Assembly (NCBI GenBank): GCA_016125005.1
Contig: WGMQ01000047.1
Span: 1-64,000 of the forward strand
Direction: 5' to 3'
Source: a bacterium
Lineage (GTDB): Bacteria > Sumerlaeota > Sumerlaeia > SLMS01
Length of the DNA: 64,000 nt
In this document: one piece after another, positions 26,762 to 36,657 of the stretch
Layout: the number at the start of each line of letters is the position of its first letter
How positions within the stretch are numbered: position 1 is the first letter of the stretch
Translations under genes and position numbers: made by a program
Notes under the pieces: model-generated
What the model saw: the letters and a program-made list of their open reading frames with translations, nothing else
Told to the model about the DNA's origin: nothing
The model's database searches: none

Positions 26762-27850
26762 TCATGCGTTGCCAAACGGTAGTGCCACGACGGTCGCCTC
26801 CCCACCCGTTGCGAGCGCCAACCGCTGCCCCGGTTCACGCACCTGCCACCGGACCATCGCAAGGCCAATCGCCCGGCCGAGCCGCGGCGAGAACGTCGCG
26901 GAGGTGAGGCGACCCGATTCGGCCCCGTCGCGCAGCAGCGGCTGCCCCGGCGCGGGCGGATCTTCGCCATCGAATGTCACGCCGACCAATTTGCGGGCCG
27001 GGTGTCCGAGATTCAGGATCTTGGCGATCGTTTCCTGACCGGGATAGCAGCCCTTGTTCGTGTGAATCGCACTGAAGAGATCGGCCTCCAGCGGGATTGA
27101 TTTCTCCGTCAGGTCGATGCCCCACCAGGCCACGCCCGCCTCCACCCTCAGGGTGTCGAAGGCGAGGAACCCCATGGCGCGTCCATCCAGCTTCGAGACG
27201 GCGGCGTCCAGCTTCGCAACAAACCCATGTAACTTGGCGACCGGTACGGCAACGACGATGGCACCGGGGAGGAACTCCGTCTCGAAGACTTGGACCGACT
27301 GTCCATCCATATTCCCCGCAGCGACCCGGCGCGGCTCGGCGGGCGCAGTCAGTCCAAGCGCCTCCACCGCCGCATTCCGGCGCGGTCCGAACAATGCCAC
27401 GAAGCCCCAGCCAGCGGAAGCGTCCACGAACTTTGCATCCTCGGAGAACACGTACTTGTCGGCCAGAAACTGAAGGTACTCACCGGTGACCGCAGGCGGA
27501 GCGATGAGCCAGGAAGTGCCCTCATCCACGCGATAGAGCTGGAGGTCCGCTTCCATACGGCCGTCGGCGTTGAGCTGGTTGGCGCGGAGTCCGTCCCCCA
27601 CCTCCATCGCCAGCGTGCGCTGGCTCAGGCGCCGGTTGAGATACTCGATGTGGTCCTTCCCTTCCGCGGTGACCAGGGTCATGTAGGACACGTCCATCCA
27701 TGCGACAGCGCCAGTGGCGGCGTTGTACTCGGCCTCGGGATCGCCGTAGTGTGCCGGAACGACCCACCCGGCCAGAGGGATGGATCGGGCGCCGCGGGCC
27801 GCGTGCAGGTCGGCAAGCGGCAGTGCGTTAAGGTTTTCTGTCGGCGTCAT
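26762..27850 (-). CDS. ygfZ: Folate-binding YgfZ/GcvT-like protein
   Basis: A 362-residue protein of the tetrahydrofolate-binding GcvT/YgfZ family. The signature KGCYPGQE is present as HTNKGCYPGQETIAK near residue 270. The N-terminal half has HIEYLNRRLSQRT, like the aminomethyltransferase fold. YgfZ helps iron-sulfur cluster enzymes such as MiaB. The ATG at 27850 lies within the end of the upstream membrane-protein gene (23-base overlap), so the two are probably translationally coupled. Confidence 0.88.
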   Translation of the reverse strand: MTPTENLNALPLADLHAARGARSIPLAGWVVPAHYGDPEAEYNAATGAVAWMDVSYMTLVTAEGKDHIEYLNRRLSQRTLAMEVGDGLRANQLNADGRMEADLQLYRVDEGTSWLIAPPAVTGEYLQFLADKYVFSEDAKFVDASAGWGFVALFGPRRNAAVEALGLTAPAEPRRVAAGNMDGQSVQVFETEFLPGAIVVAVPVAKLHGFVAKLDAAVSKLDGRAMGFLAFDTLRVEAGVAWWGIDLTEKSIPLEADLFSAIHTNKGCYPGQETIAKILNLGHPARKLVGVTFDGEDPPAPGQPLLRDGAESGRLTSATFSPRLGRAIGLAMVRWQVREPGQRLALATGGEATVVALPFGNA

Positions 27851-28283
27851 CGTCGCTGATTTCCTCCTCGTTCTCTTCGCGGCTGCCATCGTCCCAGTCC
27901 ACGCCGGGCATCCGACTCCCCTGGCTGGGAGCGTGCACCAGGAAGAACACACAGAGCGTAGCGAAAAACGGGACGTACACGCAGCCAACCACCACCAATG
28001 CCCAGTACAGCGGGCCCGGGCGGGGGTCTTCCGCGCGCATCATCGGACCCACCGCCACGAACAGGGGGAGGTTGACGATGGCCAGCCCGGCGGCTTTGCT
28101 GGAGACGGCCTCCACCCGCTCCTCGGGAACGGGCTCCTTCGCGGCCTCTGCGGCGCGGACGTCCTGCGCCACGATGAACAGCTCTCGGCCGATCATGTGC
28201 GAGACGACCGTGGCCCCGATCCAAAGGATGAAGAACAGGCCGATCACCAGTTGATCGCGGAGACGAATCGCAGGAAACGGCAT
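27828..28283 (-). CDS. Small membrane protein with acidic C-terminus
   Basis: 151 residues with three hydrophobic segments (about 10-32, 65-82 and 93-117) and a polar, strongly acidic C-terminal tail (SREENEEEISDDDAD). A charged loop of about 30 residues follows the first segment. No family is recognised. It lies four bases after the TPR gene and overlaps ygfZ, so it belongs to the same transcription unit. Confidence 0.65.
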   Translation of the reverse strand: MPFPAIRLRDQLVIGLFFILWIGATVVSHMIGRELFIVAQDVRAAEAAKEPVPEERVEAVSSKAAGLAIVNLPLFVAVGPMMRAEDPRPGPLYWALVVVGCVYVPFFATLCVFFLVHAPSQGSRMPGVDWDDGSREENEEEISDDDADRKP

Positions 28284-28286
28284 CGG

Positions 28287-29027
28287 TCAGACCTTCAGCC
28301 GACCGCGAAGCGACCGTGCCTGGGAAAGGGCGCGGCGCTGAGCGGGGGAGCGGAGCGCCAACTGGTCATCCTTCGCCAATTCCAGCAAGTGATCAAGGGC
28401 GCTGATGGCCTCGGCATTCCGACCGGCTTTGGATAGAAGCTCCGCCAGCATGAGCACCACCGAGGGGATCTGCTGGCGCGAGGAGCATCGACCGAGAATC
28501 TCAACGGCCCGCTCGCTGTTCCCCGCCTCGGCGGCGAGGTGCGCGGCGAGAATCGCCGCCTCTCCGTTCGCGTAGGTGGGGTCGATGTCCACCACGAACT
28601 CCGCGTGGGGGAGTGCTGCCGCTCGCTTGCCCGAGGCCACCAGGGCCCGTGCTGCCAGGAACTGCACCCGTCGGTCCTCGTCATTGAGCTTCATGGCCTC
28701 GTCGAGCTCGACCAGACATTCGCGGTAGTGCCCTTCGGAGAAGAGCAATTCCGCCAGTTCCAAACGCCGATCGAACGTGCCGTTTTCCCGGCAGAGCAGC
28801 GCCAGCTCACGAATGCGAGCGCGGTGGCGGATCCGCAGAAACTGACGGTCCACCAATCCGCCACTGGCGCGATTGGCAACGTAGAGGGGGAGAGCCACAG
28901 GTGGGAGGAACAGAATCCCGACGAGCCATGCATAAGGTTCCCCGCGGGCAAGAACGCTGCACAGCGCCCAGGTCCACGTGCAGACCAGCACCAGAATGGT
29001 AATCGGTTCGAGTACGATCAGCAGCAC
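28287..29027 (-). CDS. Membrane-anchored TPR-repeat protein
   Basis: About 246 residues. Two hydrophobic segments near the N-terminus are followed by TPR-like helical hairpins (RLELAELLFSEGHYRECLVELDEAMKL; RALVASGKRAAALPHAEFVVDIDP; AAHLAAEAGNSERAVEILGRC; LAELLSKAGRNAEAISALDHLLEL). Such proteins are scaffolds for other proteins. The start is uncertain: GTG at 29027 follows a GGAGG, and TTG at 29060 lies in the tail of the secG terminator. The domain order recalls some membrane-bound TPR proteins, with no specific role visible. Confidence 0.65.
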   Translation of the reverse strand: MLLIVLEPITILVLVCTWTWALCSVLARGEPYAWLVGILFLPPVALPLYVANRASGGLVDRQFLRIRHRARIRELALLCRENGTFDRRLELAELLFSEGHYRECLVELDEAMKLNDEDRRVQFLAARALVASGKRAAALPHAEFVVDIDPTYANGEAAILAAHLAAEAGNSERAVEILGRCSSRQQIPSVVLMLAELLSKAGRNAEAISALDHLLELAKDDQLALRSPAQRRALSQARSLRGRLKV

Positions 29028-29050
29028 GCGGTTGGCGATCCTCCAGGATT

Positions 29051-29090
29051 GGAAAAGCAAATCCCCGGCCGTTTTCGGCGGCCGGGGATC
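29051..29090 (-). terminator. Intrinsic terminator after secG
   Basis: On the minus strand, GATCCCCGGCC pairs with GGCCGGGGAT around a GCCGAAAAC-type loop and runs into TTGCTTTT. It separates secG from the TPR gene downstream. Confidence 0.8.
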
Positions 29091-29115
29091 ATGAGTGCAA
29101 GCGCGGTTGCGGGTA

Positions 29116-29517
29116 TCAGTTCGAGGTGTTGCCGGTGCTCGCAGGGGCTGCATCACCGGCGGGTGCCGCGGTGCCAGCAGCGGGAGCCGTGGCGCCGGGC
29201 GTCGTGGCGGCGGCGGGCGTTCCCGCGCCCAGGTCAAGCGCAGCACCTTCGTTGCTGAGCTTGTTGCCGAGCAACGTCAGGGCGACGGCGATGATGAAGA
29301 AGGCTCCGGCAAGCCAAGCCGTGGTATTGAAGAGAGTCTTCTGCGCACCACCGGCACCGAAGGTGTCGGTCAGCGCACCGGGAGCCTGAGCGGCTGTTTC
29401 CGATCCTGCAAGCCCGCCGGACTTTCCCTCTTGCATGAGCACGACAAGGATCAGCACGAGGCAAACGCCCACGTAGACGATGGCAAGCAGGGTGATGAGA
29501 AGGCTGAGAAAGGTCAT
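29116..29517 (-). CDS. secG: Preprotein translocase subunit SecG
   Basis: A 133-residue SecG. The first hydrophobic segment (LLITLLAIVYVGVCLVLILVVL) is followed by MQEGKSGGLAG, then GAGGAQKTLFNTTAW and the second membrane segment. This is the usual two-helix SecG topology. About 45 extra C-terminal residues form an Ala/Pro/Thr-rich tail ending in SN, which is not part of the core. Stimulates SecYEG-dependent export. Confidence 0.93.
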   Translation of the reverse strand: MTFLSLLITLLAIVYVGVCLVLILVVLMQEGKSGGLAGSETAAQAPGALTDTFGAGGAQKTLFNTTAWLAGAFFIIAVALTLLGNKLSNEGAALDLGAGTPAAATTPGATAPAAGTAAPAGDAAPASTGNTSN

Positions 29518-29858
29518 TGGCTGCTTCTGACTGAAAAATAGATCCCGGCCCAAACCGGGGGCGAAGGGTCGGGAGCGGTGCCGCTCGCTGTCAAGGAAAA
29601 CGAACACCTCCGGGGTTTGCGCCGAAGTGGTGCGGGATTCCTGCCGTGTTGATTGTAATCGAGCGGGGACTGTTTTCGGTGCAATTACAATCCGCATTCG
29701 AAAAATGCAAAGAGTACGCGAATGATTTCGACGCCTATTTTCACGTTGACGTGTCTTCACGCCAGCAAACCAAATGGCAACGCAATAACCGGCAACTCTC
29801 ACTCGGGGGATTCCCTGAGGTGCGGCACAAAGAGACCCACAATCAGAAGGAGCAAGAC
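29518..29858. other. Divergent spacer between secG and the exoprotein gene
   Basis: The 341-base spacer is less GC-rich than its surroundings and contains no convincing gene. A 9-base inverted repeat GATTGTAAT (29651-29659) / ATTACAATC (29684-29692) lies within it. Confidence 0.6.
29651..29692. promoter_or_regulatory. Inverted repeat, possible operator upstream of the exoprotein gene
   Basis: GATTGTAAT and its perfect complement ATTACAATC, separated by 24 bases, lie about 170-210 bases before the ATG of the exoprotein gene. AT-rich arms of this size in a GC-rich genome may bind a dimeric regulator; no -10/-35 pair could be fixed. Confidence 0.35.
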
Positions 29859-32267
29859 ATGAGGAAGCATCATCACTTTGCATCGGCGGTGGCGATTGCA
29901 GCGCTCCTCCCGATGTCCCTGTCCGCGGCCTACGTGCCGGGATCCCTGGTGGCCCACTGGCCGATGGACGAGACCGATACCAACGTGAAGACGTTGGAGG
30001 ACACATCCGGGAATAACAACACCGGCATCTTCACCGAAGGACCCGCGGTCCTTGGGTTCCAGACGGGAAGCGGGGGAAACTTCACCACGACCGGTCCGAC
30101 GATCAATTCCGTGACGAAGAACGCTTTCGAGTTCGATGGGAACGACGACCTGTTGATCGTCCCCGACTCAGCGGCGTTCGATTCGGCGGCCACCCAGGGT
30201 TCGATCTCCTTCTGGATCAATACCGACCTCGACGCGCGCATGTCGATCCTGCGCGGTCGCAACACGGCGGATGACAACTACACCGGTCCGGCCCTCGAAA
30301 AGACAGGCAGCTCCGGCTCTGCCGCCTACCGGGTGTTCTTCAACCCGAACGTGGCGGAGGCAGCCTACTTCATGGCCGAGGCTCTCCCCACGAACAACGT
30401 CTGGCAGCACTACGTTTTCGTGTGGGATTACAGCGCCAGCGACTCGGGCAACGCGGCGAACCCCAACCGCGTGAAGTGCTATGTGAACGGTGTACTGACC
30501 ACGAATCGCACCAGCTCCGGCGGCAGCGGTGACTCTGGCTTCACGACTCCTCCCACCTGGGGCGAACTGATCTTCGGTGGGCGCTACTCCCTGACCGATG
30601 CAAGCGCCGGCACCTACCGCGCCTTTGACGGTGAGATGGGCGAGATTGCGATCTACAACACCGCACTCGACGCGACAGCCGCGGCCAACCTCTACAACAA
30701 TGGTGTGAACCCGGGTGCCTCAGACCTGATCGGCTACTGGGATTTCTCGGAGGGATCCGGCGCCACCGTCGCTGACGATTCGACCAACGACAACACCATG
30801 CAGGTTGCCAACTGGGAACCGACCCTCCCCGTCGCCACTGTGGGCAACGGGCCGACCTTTGCCGCCGCAAATTCGACGAACAAGCCCAGCTACATCAGCC
30901 AGGCCCTCGAGTTCGACGGCACCAGCGACGCCATCCGCGTTCCTGACAGTACCAGCCTCGACTTCAACAAGGGTCAGGGCTCGATCGTGTTCTGGGCCTA
31001 CTTCGATTCGAATGCGCGCACCAACATCATCGGCGACACGTCGGGCGGCATCATTGGCCAGATCAGCAGCTCGCTGCGCATGGCCTTCAAGGCGGCCAAT
31101 AGCTCCGATTTCCTCCAGACCACTGCGGCGGGCACCACCGTTCCTGCCGGCGAGTGGGTCCACTACGCCTACGTCTTCGACCAGTCCCAGTCGGCAGGTA
31201 CCACTGCCGCTCCGAACCGCGTGAAGATCTATCGCAACGGCGTGGCCCTCGCCAACGGAACCACGAACCTCGACACCACGTTTACGACGATCGGCACCAC
31301 CGCTGACTGGATCATCGGGCGTAAGGAAAACATCACCGATGTGACGAACGCGCGCTGGCTGAATGGACAGTTGGCCGATATGGCCATCTTCAGCGCTCCG
31401 CTTTCCGCTTCGGATATCGCGGACATCGTCGCCAACGGCGTGACGGCCTTCCTGCCGACCCCTGAGTCACCCACCGTCACGACCAACGCTGGCTTGACGC
31501 TCGGCCGCGCGGCCACGGCCCAGATCACGTCTGCCGCACTCGCGGCGACCGACTCGCTCGAAGGTGCCTCCAGCCTCACCTACACGGTGACCACGGCTCC
31601 GACCCGCGGCGTGCTCTCCTCCAATACCTTCACCCAGGCCGACATCAACGGTGGCACGGTGACCTACACCAGCACCGGCACCGCTGGCGCGGACTCCTTC
31701 GAGTTCTCCCTCTCCGATGGAACGGCCGCGGCTCCCGTGACCGGCACCTTCGCCATCACCGTCACGCCCAGCGTCGACACCGATCGCGACGGAATCCCGG
31801 ACGCCGTGGAAACCACGATCGGCACCCAGGCCAACAACAAGGACTCCGACAACGACACGATCGAGGACGGCGTTGAGCGTGCCATTGGCACGAACCCCAA
31901 CTCCGACACCGACCCGATTGTCGGCAACCGCACTGACACCGACGGCGACGGCATCCCGGATGCCTACGACTCGGCTCCCTCCAACGCCGACAGCGACTCC
32001 GACGGCTACCGCGATGGTTATGAGTACGCCTACAACGGCACCACCACGCTGGCGGGCACGCCTCCCCTTGGTGATGCCAACGGCGATACGCTCAAGAACG
32101 CTGCGGACGCCACGCTGATCCTCGAGGCCTTCCTCGAAGTCTCGACGCTGGCCGTCGACGACGAGCAGGTCGACATCAACCGCGACGGCATCGTGGATAA
32201 CGTGGATGCGGTGCTGCTCTATCAGTGGGCACTGACGAACATCTCCGCGATCCCCTTCCCGAAGTAA
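29859..32267 (+). CDS. Large exoprotein: two LamG domains, cadherin-like region, TSP3-like repeats, dockerin-like end
   Basis: About 802 residues. Signal peptide to residue ~23. Two LamG/concanavalin-type modules follow at about 25-285 and 290-545, each with AHWPMDE or GYWDFSEGSG, EFDG-D and FDGEMGEIAIYN or LNGQLADMAIFS patterns. A cadherin-like/tandem-95-type stretch lies at about 550-655 (TYTVTTAPTRGVLSSNTFTQ ... SFEFSLSDGT). Asp-rich TSP3-like calcium motifs lie at about 660-740 (DTDRDGIPDAVE; DSDNDTIEDGVE; DTDGDGIPDAYD). The end resembles dockerin type I with two calcium loops (GDANGDTLKNAADATLIL; DINRDGIVDNVDAVLL). Probably surface-associated and carbohydrate-binding or adhesive. AAGGAG precedes the ATG. 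Confidence 0.82.
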   Translation: MRKHHHFASAVAIAALLPMSLSAAYVPGSLVAHWPMDETDTNVKTLEDTSGNNNTGIFTEGPAVLGFQTGSGGNFTTTGPTINSVTKNAFEFDGNDDLLIVPDSAAFDSAATQGSISFWINTDLDARMSILRGRNTADDNYTGPALEKTGSSGSAAYRVFFNPNVAEAAYFMAEALPTNNVWQHYVFVWDYSASDSGNAANPNRVKCYVNGVLTTNRTSSGGSGDSGFTTPPTWGELIFGGRYSLTDASAGTYRAFDGEMGEIAIYNTALDATAAANLYNNGVNPGASDLIGYWDFSEGSGATVADDSTNDNTMQVANWEPTLPVATVGNGPTFAAANSTNKPSYISQALEFDGTSDAIRVPDSTSLDFNKGQGSIVFWAYFDSNARTNIIGDTSGGIIGQISSSLRMAFKAANSSDFLQTTAAGTTVPAGEWVHYAYVFDQSQSAGTTAAPNRVKIYRNGVALANGTTNLDTTFTTIGTTADWIIGRKENITDVTNARWLNGQLADMAIFSAPLSASDIADIVANGVTAFLPTPESPTVTTNAGLTLGRAATAQITSAALAATDSLEGASSLTYTVTTAPTRGVLSSNTFTQADINGGTVTYTSTGTAGADSFEFSLSDGTAAAPVTGTFAITVTPSVDTDRDGIPDAVETTIGTQANNKDSDNDTIEDGVERAIGTNPNSDTDPIVGNRTDTDGDGIPDAYDSAPSNADSDSDGYRDGYEYAYNGTTTLAGTPPLGDANGDTLKNAADATLILEAFLEVSTLAVDDEQVDINRDGIVDNVDAVLLYQWALTNISAIPFPK

Positions 32268-32295
32268 CGGGAAAGCGATCCATGAAGTCACATCG

Positions 32296-32325
32296 CGACG
32301 GGGGCAGGGAAACCTGCCCCCGTCG
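32296..32325. terminator. Hairpin between the convergent exoprotein and glycosyltransferase genes
   Basis: Thirteen-base stem CGACGGGGGCAGG / CCTGCCCCCGTCG around GAAA. No clean T-tract; it could act in both directions. Confidence 0.65.
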
Positions 32326-32329
32326 TGCG

Positions 32330-33217
32330 TTACCGGCCCAGAGTTTTGGCGAGTAGGCGGCCGACGGCGTCCCTGGCGACCATGCGCCCCAGGCGGAGCA
32401 GCCGTGGCCATTTGGGGGGCACTGTATAGACACCGTAGCCCGGCCAGATAAATCGGAAGTGATGAGACTGGTTCACTTCCCGCTCCGCCTCCTCCCACGT
32501 GCGGCAGCCGGGGAGCAATGTGCCAGGCTCCAGATCGCGCAGATGGCAATGCAGCACGCGCGACATGGTCCGGATGAGGCAGGGTTGAGCCAGCGGCGTG
32601 TTCCACTCCTCGCCGATGATGAGTTCCCGCGCATCCGACTTATAGACAGCGTTGCGGAACGGAGGCTGGTCACGCTGGCGATCCGCGGTCGTGGCCTGAT
32701 CAATCGGGTGTCCGTTGCGCTTGAGGAACGAGGCGGCGTATCCGGCACGCCAAGCCTCCAGAAGTTGCATCATCACGGGAGTGCGGCGATAGGCGAAGAG
32801 CCCCATGCTGCGCTCGGGGAAGATGTCCGGCGCATCCGCCGAGTTGCGGCTGTTGGGATCGCGGAAGTTCCGATAGCTGTCGCGCTCCGGCGCCAGCTTG
32901 CAGGCGTAGTCATAACGATCGAGGCAGTCGAAGAGTTCGTCCAGCCGTCCCATCACCCAAAGGTCGCTGTCCAAGCCCAGGGTTCGCTCGAAAGGTGTCT
33001 CAAGCCACGCGACGATTCGGTTGTAGTTCCGCGCGGCGCGACGTTCAGCCGGGATGATGACGATCTCGGCTGGGAAGTCGGATTCGACTTCCACATCAGT
33101 GTGGACGACGACAGGGAGTTCAGGGTGGTGCCTGCGCAGGCTCCTGAGCAGTTCGCGCGTTTCGCGAAGCGACTCCGCACCGGCGGCAGTGATGATGATT
33201 CCGCGCTCGCGCGTCAT
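32330..33217 (-). CDS. GT-A-type glycosyltransferase
   Basis: A 295-residue protein with an N-terminal GIIITAAGAESLRETRELLRSL nucleotide-binding beginning. A DxD motif lies in TLGLDSDLWVMGRLDEL, the metal/sugar-nucleotide site, followed by an acceptor-type region (EEWNTPLAQPCLIRTMSRVLHCHL). It resembles GT8/GT24-like families but the exact family is not clear. It overlaps the panE-like gene by four bases and ends the five-gene unit that starts at 38769. Confidence 0.75.
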   Translation of the reverse strand: MTRERGIIITAAGAESLRETRELLRSLRRHHPELPVVVHTDVEVESDFPAEIVIIPAERRAARNYNRIVAWLETPFERTLGLDSDLWVMGRLDELFDCLDRYDYACKLAPERDSYRNFRDPNSRNSADAPDIFPERSMGLFAYRRTPVMMQLLEAWRAGYAASFLKRNGHPIDQATTADRQRDQPPFRNAVYKSDARELIIGEEWNTPLAQPCLIRTMSRVLHCHLRDLEPGTLLPGCRTWEEAEREVNQSHHFRFIWPGYGVYTVPPKWPRLLRLGRMVARDAVGRLLAKTLGR

Positions 33218-34194
33218 TCGATCTCTCCGGCCTGACGGCGTCGGTCAAGGCGACGCACCACGGCGTACAGCATGGCAAGGGTCGGCGTGTCGACTCCCGC
33301 GGCGCGGGCTCGCCGCAGCGGCTCGCCCAGAATCGCCTCCACCTCCAGCGGTCGACCGGCCTCGTAGTCCAGCTGCATGGAGCTGCGATAGGCGCCGATG
33401 GTCTCCGTTGCGTCGAACATGCGCTGGATGAAGCTCTCCGGCACGGGGGCGCCACAGGCATTGGCGGCGGCGCGAACTTCCATCATCAGGCGGTGCGCGA
33501 CGGCGCGCAGCTCCGGGTCCCTCATGACGGCTTCCGCGTGGGCGTGACCAGCCCCAACGCCAAGCCCATTGAACGGCACATTCCACATGAGCTTCTCCCA
33601 GCGGATCAGGCCGATGGAATCGCTCACCTCGCAGGGGAAATCCGCGTCGATGAAGAGTTGCGCGAGCTGATGGGTGCGTTCCGTGGCGGGGCCGGTCAAC
33701 TCGGCCAGGCGGATGCGCCCGTGGTCGGTGTGGCGGATCAGGCCCGGCTCGGGGCGGGTGCTGCAAAGGAATGCGACCGCACCCAAGACCCGCTCGCGTG
33801 CCGGTACTCCAGGATGGAGGGTCTCCAGCGCGGCAGCGATCGCGTCCTCGTTGCCGAGCCCGTTCTGCAGCGTCAGCACGACCGTCGACTCGTGACAGGT
33901 GTGTCTCAGAAGTTCCGGAAAGGCGCCGTTCTCGGTGGCCTTCATGCCTACAAGGACCAGGTCGCAGGGACCTAGCGATTGCGCGTCTGTACAGACAGGC
34001 ACCCGCAGGTCAAAGTCCCCCTGCCAGGAACGGATGCGATAGCCGTGCTCGCGCACCGCGTCGTAGTCGGAGCGGGCCAGAAGATGAACGTTGCTGCCGG
34101 CGCGGGCCATCCGGACGCCGTAGAGGGCGCCCAGGGCTCCGGCGCCGATCACGCCGATCCGGCCGCGAAACTTCCCGCTGCTTGTGGTACTCAT
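33214..34194 (-). CDS. panE: 2-dehydropantoate 2-reductase family protein
   Basis: A 326-residue ApbA/PanE-type reductase. The NADPH-binding GxGxxG motif is IGVIGAGALGALYGVRMARAG at residues about 13-33. VGMKATENG is the lid segment. LTLQNGLGNEDAIAAAL and the catalytic-lysine segment IGLIRWEKLMWNVPFNGL are conserved. The enzyme converts ketopantoate to pantoate in CoA synthesis; related reductases act on other keto acids, so the symbol is tentative. The ATG at 34194 follows the kinase stop by ten bases. Confidence 0.87.
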   Translation of the reverse strand: MSTTSSGKFRGRIGVIGAGALGALYGVRMARAGSNVHLLARSDYDAVREHGYRIRSWQGDFDLRVPVCTDAQSLGPCDLVLVGMKATENGAFPELLRHTCHESTVVLTLQNGLGNEDAIAAALETLHPGVPARERVLGAVAFLCSTRPEPGLIRHTDHGRIRLAELTGPATERTHQLAQLFIDADFPCEVSDSIGLIRWEKLMWNVPFNGLGVGAGHAHAEAVMRDPELRAVAHRLMMEVRAAANACGAPVPESFIQRMFDATETIGAYRSSMQLDYEAGRPLEVEAILGEPLRRARAAGVDTPTLAMLYAVVRRLDRRRQAGEIE

Positions 34195-34204
34195 GGGTCG
34201 TTGC

Positions 34205-36631
34205 TTACCTGTCTTCGGTGATGGGCCGCGGCCTTAGCGAGCCTTCCGGCAGCCAGCGCTTCAGGGAGTTGACGAGATCGCTGTCGGAGAGCGGCTTGGT
34301 GAGGAAGTCATTCATGCCCGCCTCCAGACATTTCTCGCGGTCGCCCTCCATGGCGTTTGCCGTCAGGGCGATGATCGGTGCCGTTCCCTTGCTCGAGGGC
34401 AACGCCCGAATGGCTCGCGTCGCGTCGTAGCCGTCCATCTCCGGCATCTGGCAGTCCATCAGGATCACGTCGTACTTGGCGCGGCTGACCTTTTCCACCG
34501 CCTCGACACCGTGCGAGGCCACGTCCACCTCGCAACCGAGGCGGGATAGCATCGTCTTGGCGACTCGCTGGTTGATCATGTTGTCCTCTGCCAGAAGGAG
34601 TCGGGGAGGGCTGCCATCGGGCATGACAAGGCGATGGGCGGTCAGCTTCGCAACGATGGTGCTGGGGGCGGCCGGCTCGGGAACCAGCGCGAGCGGTAGC
34701 GTGAACCAGAAAGTGGAACCGCGCCCCGGCTCGCTTTCGACCCCGATGGTCCCACCCATCAGTTCCACAAGCTTGCGGCAGATCGCGAGCCCGAGCCCCG
34801 TTCCGCCGTGGCGACGTGTCGATGTTGAATCCAGCTGGCCGAACGCCAGGAAAAGGCGGTGCCGCTGTCCCTCTGGAATACCAGGCCCCGTGTCCTTGAT
34901 CCGGAATGTATAGACAAAGCGATCTTCCCCGTCGGCCTTGCCGTCCACGCTTAGGCGAACCTCCCCCCGGTCGGTGAACTTGAGCGCGTTACCGATCAGG
35001 TTCAGGAGGATCTGGCGGAGACGGCGGTTGTCGCCTTCTACATGGCGGGGGAGCCGATCAGGGAAGTGGAGCTTGAGTTCGAGGTACTTGCAGGTGGCGC
35101 GGGAACTCAGAAGGCGAATGACTTCCTCGCAGACGAGGGAAAGTTCGAATGGCTCGTTCCGCACTTCCATCTTGCCCGCTTCGACCTTTGAAAGATCGAG
35201 GATGTCATTGATGAGCGATAGGAGAGCCTCAGCCGACTGAACGACGGTACGGGCCTGGTCGGACTGTTCCTCCGACAAGGGCGAATCGACCAGCAGGTTT
35301 GCCATGCCGATGATGCCGTTGAGCGGCGTCCGAATTTCGTGGCTGACCGTGGCAAGGAACTCACTCTTGGCGCGTGTCGCTGCCTCCGCCGCATCACGGG
35401 CAGCGATCAGGTCGGCCTCGTGTTGCTTGCGATCGGTGACATCGCGGGTGGTGATGGCGAGGCCGTCGCCCACGGCCACGACCTGATGCTTGAGCCACGC
35501 GCCGCGCAGCCCGGGAGCATCAGTCTGGTATTCCTCCTCCAGCGGGATGCGCGTTTCGACCACGCGGACGAAGCGGTGAAGATAATCTCCGGCGAGGATC
35601 ATGGAAAAAATCGGCGAGAATCGCTGCCCGATCAGGTCGGCGCGCTCGCGCGACAGCATGGCAGCACCGCGGTTGTTCGATTCGACGAACTCGAAGTCCT
35701 CGATGATCCCGTCGGAACTGCGGACCGCGCGCAGCAGGTAGAAGGAATCGAGGCCACCCTCCGCTGCCGCGCGGAATCGGGCTTCGCTCTCCTGAAGTGC
35801 CTTGGTCGAACGGCGCTGTTCGGAAAGATCCCGGACGACAGCGATGATCTCCTCGCGGCCATTGGCCGCCACGGTCGTCAGCGTCACCTCGCTGTAGAGC
35901 TGAGTGTCGTTGCCGCGACGGAACACCCAGTCGAAGCGGTGCAGCCCCTTCAGCTCTGCAAGCGCGATCATCTGCTGGAACTTCGGCCCCGATGGGCGTC
36001 CATCCGGCTGGATGACCGGAGAGATCGTACCGACCTCCACATTCAGGAGGGCCGATTTCCCATCCACGCCAAGGACCCGCATCGTGGCCATGTTGCAGTC
36101 GAGGATGCGGCCTTCGTACAGCATGATGATCGGGTCGCCCAGCGAATCGAACAAGCGGCGAAAGCGCTGCTCGGCCTCGACGCGGCTGGTGATGTCGAGC
36201 TGGGTGCCTGCCATGCGGATCGGCGCCCCGGAAGGATCCTTCTCGACGACCGAACCGCGATCCAGGATCCAGCGATAGGTGCCATCGGCGCCGCGCAGGC
36301 GATACTCGCTCTCGTAGGTGGTGGTTTTCCCCTCCAGGTGTTGCTGGAGTTGCTGGAATACCATCTCGCGATCATCGGGGTGAAGGAGCTCGGCCCAGGA
36401 CTCGTGTCCCATTCCGCGGCTGCGCTCGGGGAAGCCCAGCATCCGCAGCCATCCCTCGTTCACCCACCCCTTGTTGTCACGAATATTCCAGTCCCAGGCG
36501 CCCAGACCCGTCGCGTTCAGGGCAGCCCAACACGCGGAGAGAATCGGTGCCGGTGGCAGACGATCACCCGTCCCCCCCGTCTGCTCCGTTTCCCCGGGAA
36601 TGCTGGCCGGGAGTTGACCGCCTTCCTCCAT
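34205..36631 (-). CDS. Hybrid histidine kinase with PAS domains and receiver
   Basis: About 808 residues. Three PAS-type sensor segments come first (about 35-155, 160-275, 285-405). A HisKA domain follows ([19 protein letters not shown], phospho-His in SHEIRTPLN), then an ATPase domain with N- and G-boxes ([46 protein letters not shown]). A C-terminal receiver domain carries the phospho-acceptor Asp in [20 protein letters not shown]. No transmembrane segment is visible, so it is probably cytosolic. No HPt protein or separate response regulator is adjacent. The ATG at 36631 is used rather than an earlier in-frame start that would overlap the upstream lipoprotein gene. Confidence 0.9.
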   Translation of the reverse strand: MEEGGQLPASIPGETEQTGGTGDRLPPAPILSACWAALNATGLGAWDWNIRDNKGWVNEGWLRMLGFPERSRGMGHESWAELLHPDDREMVFQQLQQHLEGKTTTYESEYRLRGADGTYRWILDRGSVVEKDPSGAPIRMAGTQLDITSRVEAEQRFRRLFDSLGDPIIMLYEGRILDCNMATMRVLGVDGKSALLNVEVGTISPVIQPDGRPSGPKFQQMIALAELKGLHRFDWVFRRGNDTQLYSEVTLTTVAANGREEIIAVVRDLSEQRRSTKALQESEARFRAAAEGGLDSFYLLRAVRSSDGIIEDFEFVESNNRGAAMLSRERADLIGQRFSPIFSMILAGDYLHRFVRVVETRIPLEEEYQTDAPGLRGAWLKHQVVAVGDGLAITTRDVTDRKQHEADLIAARDAAEAATRAKSEFLATVSHEIRTPLNGIIGMANLLVDSPLSEEQSDQARTVVQSAEALLSLINDILDLSKVEAGKMEVRNEPFELSLVCEEVIRLLSSRATCKYLELKLHFPDRLPRHVEGDNRRLRQILLNLIGNALKFTDRGEVRLSVDGKADGEDRFVYTFRIKDTGPGIPEGQRHRLFLAFGQLDSTSTRRHGGTGLGLAICRKLVELMGGTIGVESEPGRGSTFWFTLPLALVPEPAAPSTIVAKLTAHRLVMPDGSPPRLLLAEDNMINQRVAKTMLSRLGCEVDVASHGVEAVEKVSRAKYDVILMDCQMPEMDGYDATRAIRALPSSKGTAPIIALTANAMEGDREKCLEAGMNDFLTKPLSDSDLVNSLKRWLPEGSLRPRPITEDR

Positions 36632-36657
36632 GCTTGATCCCGCTCCTGCCAAATGGC

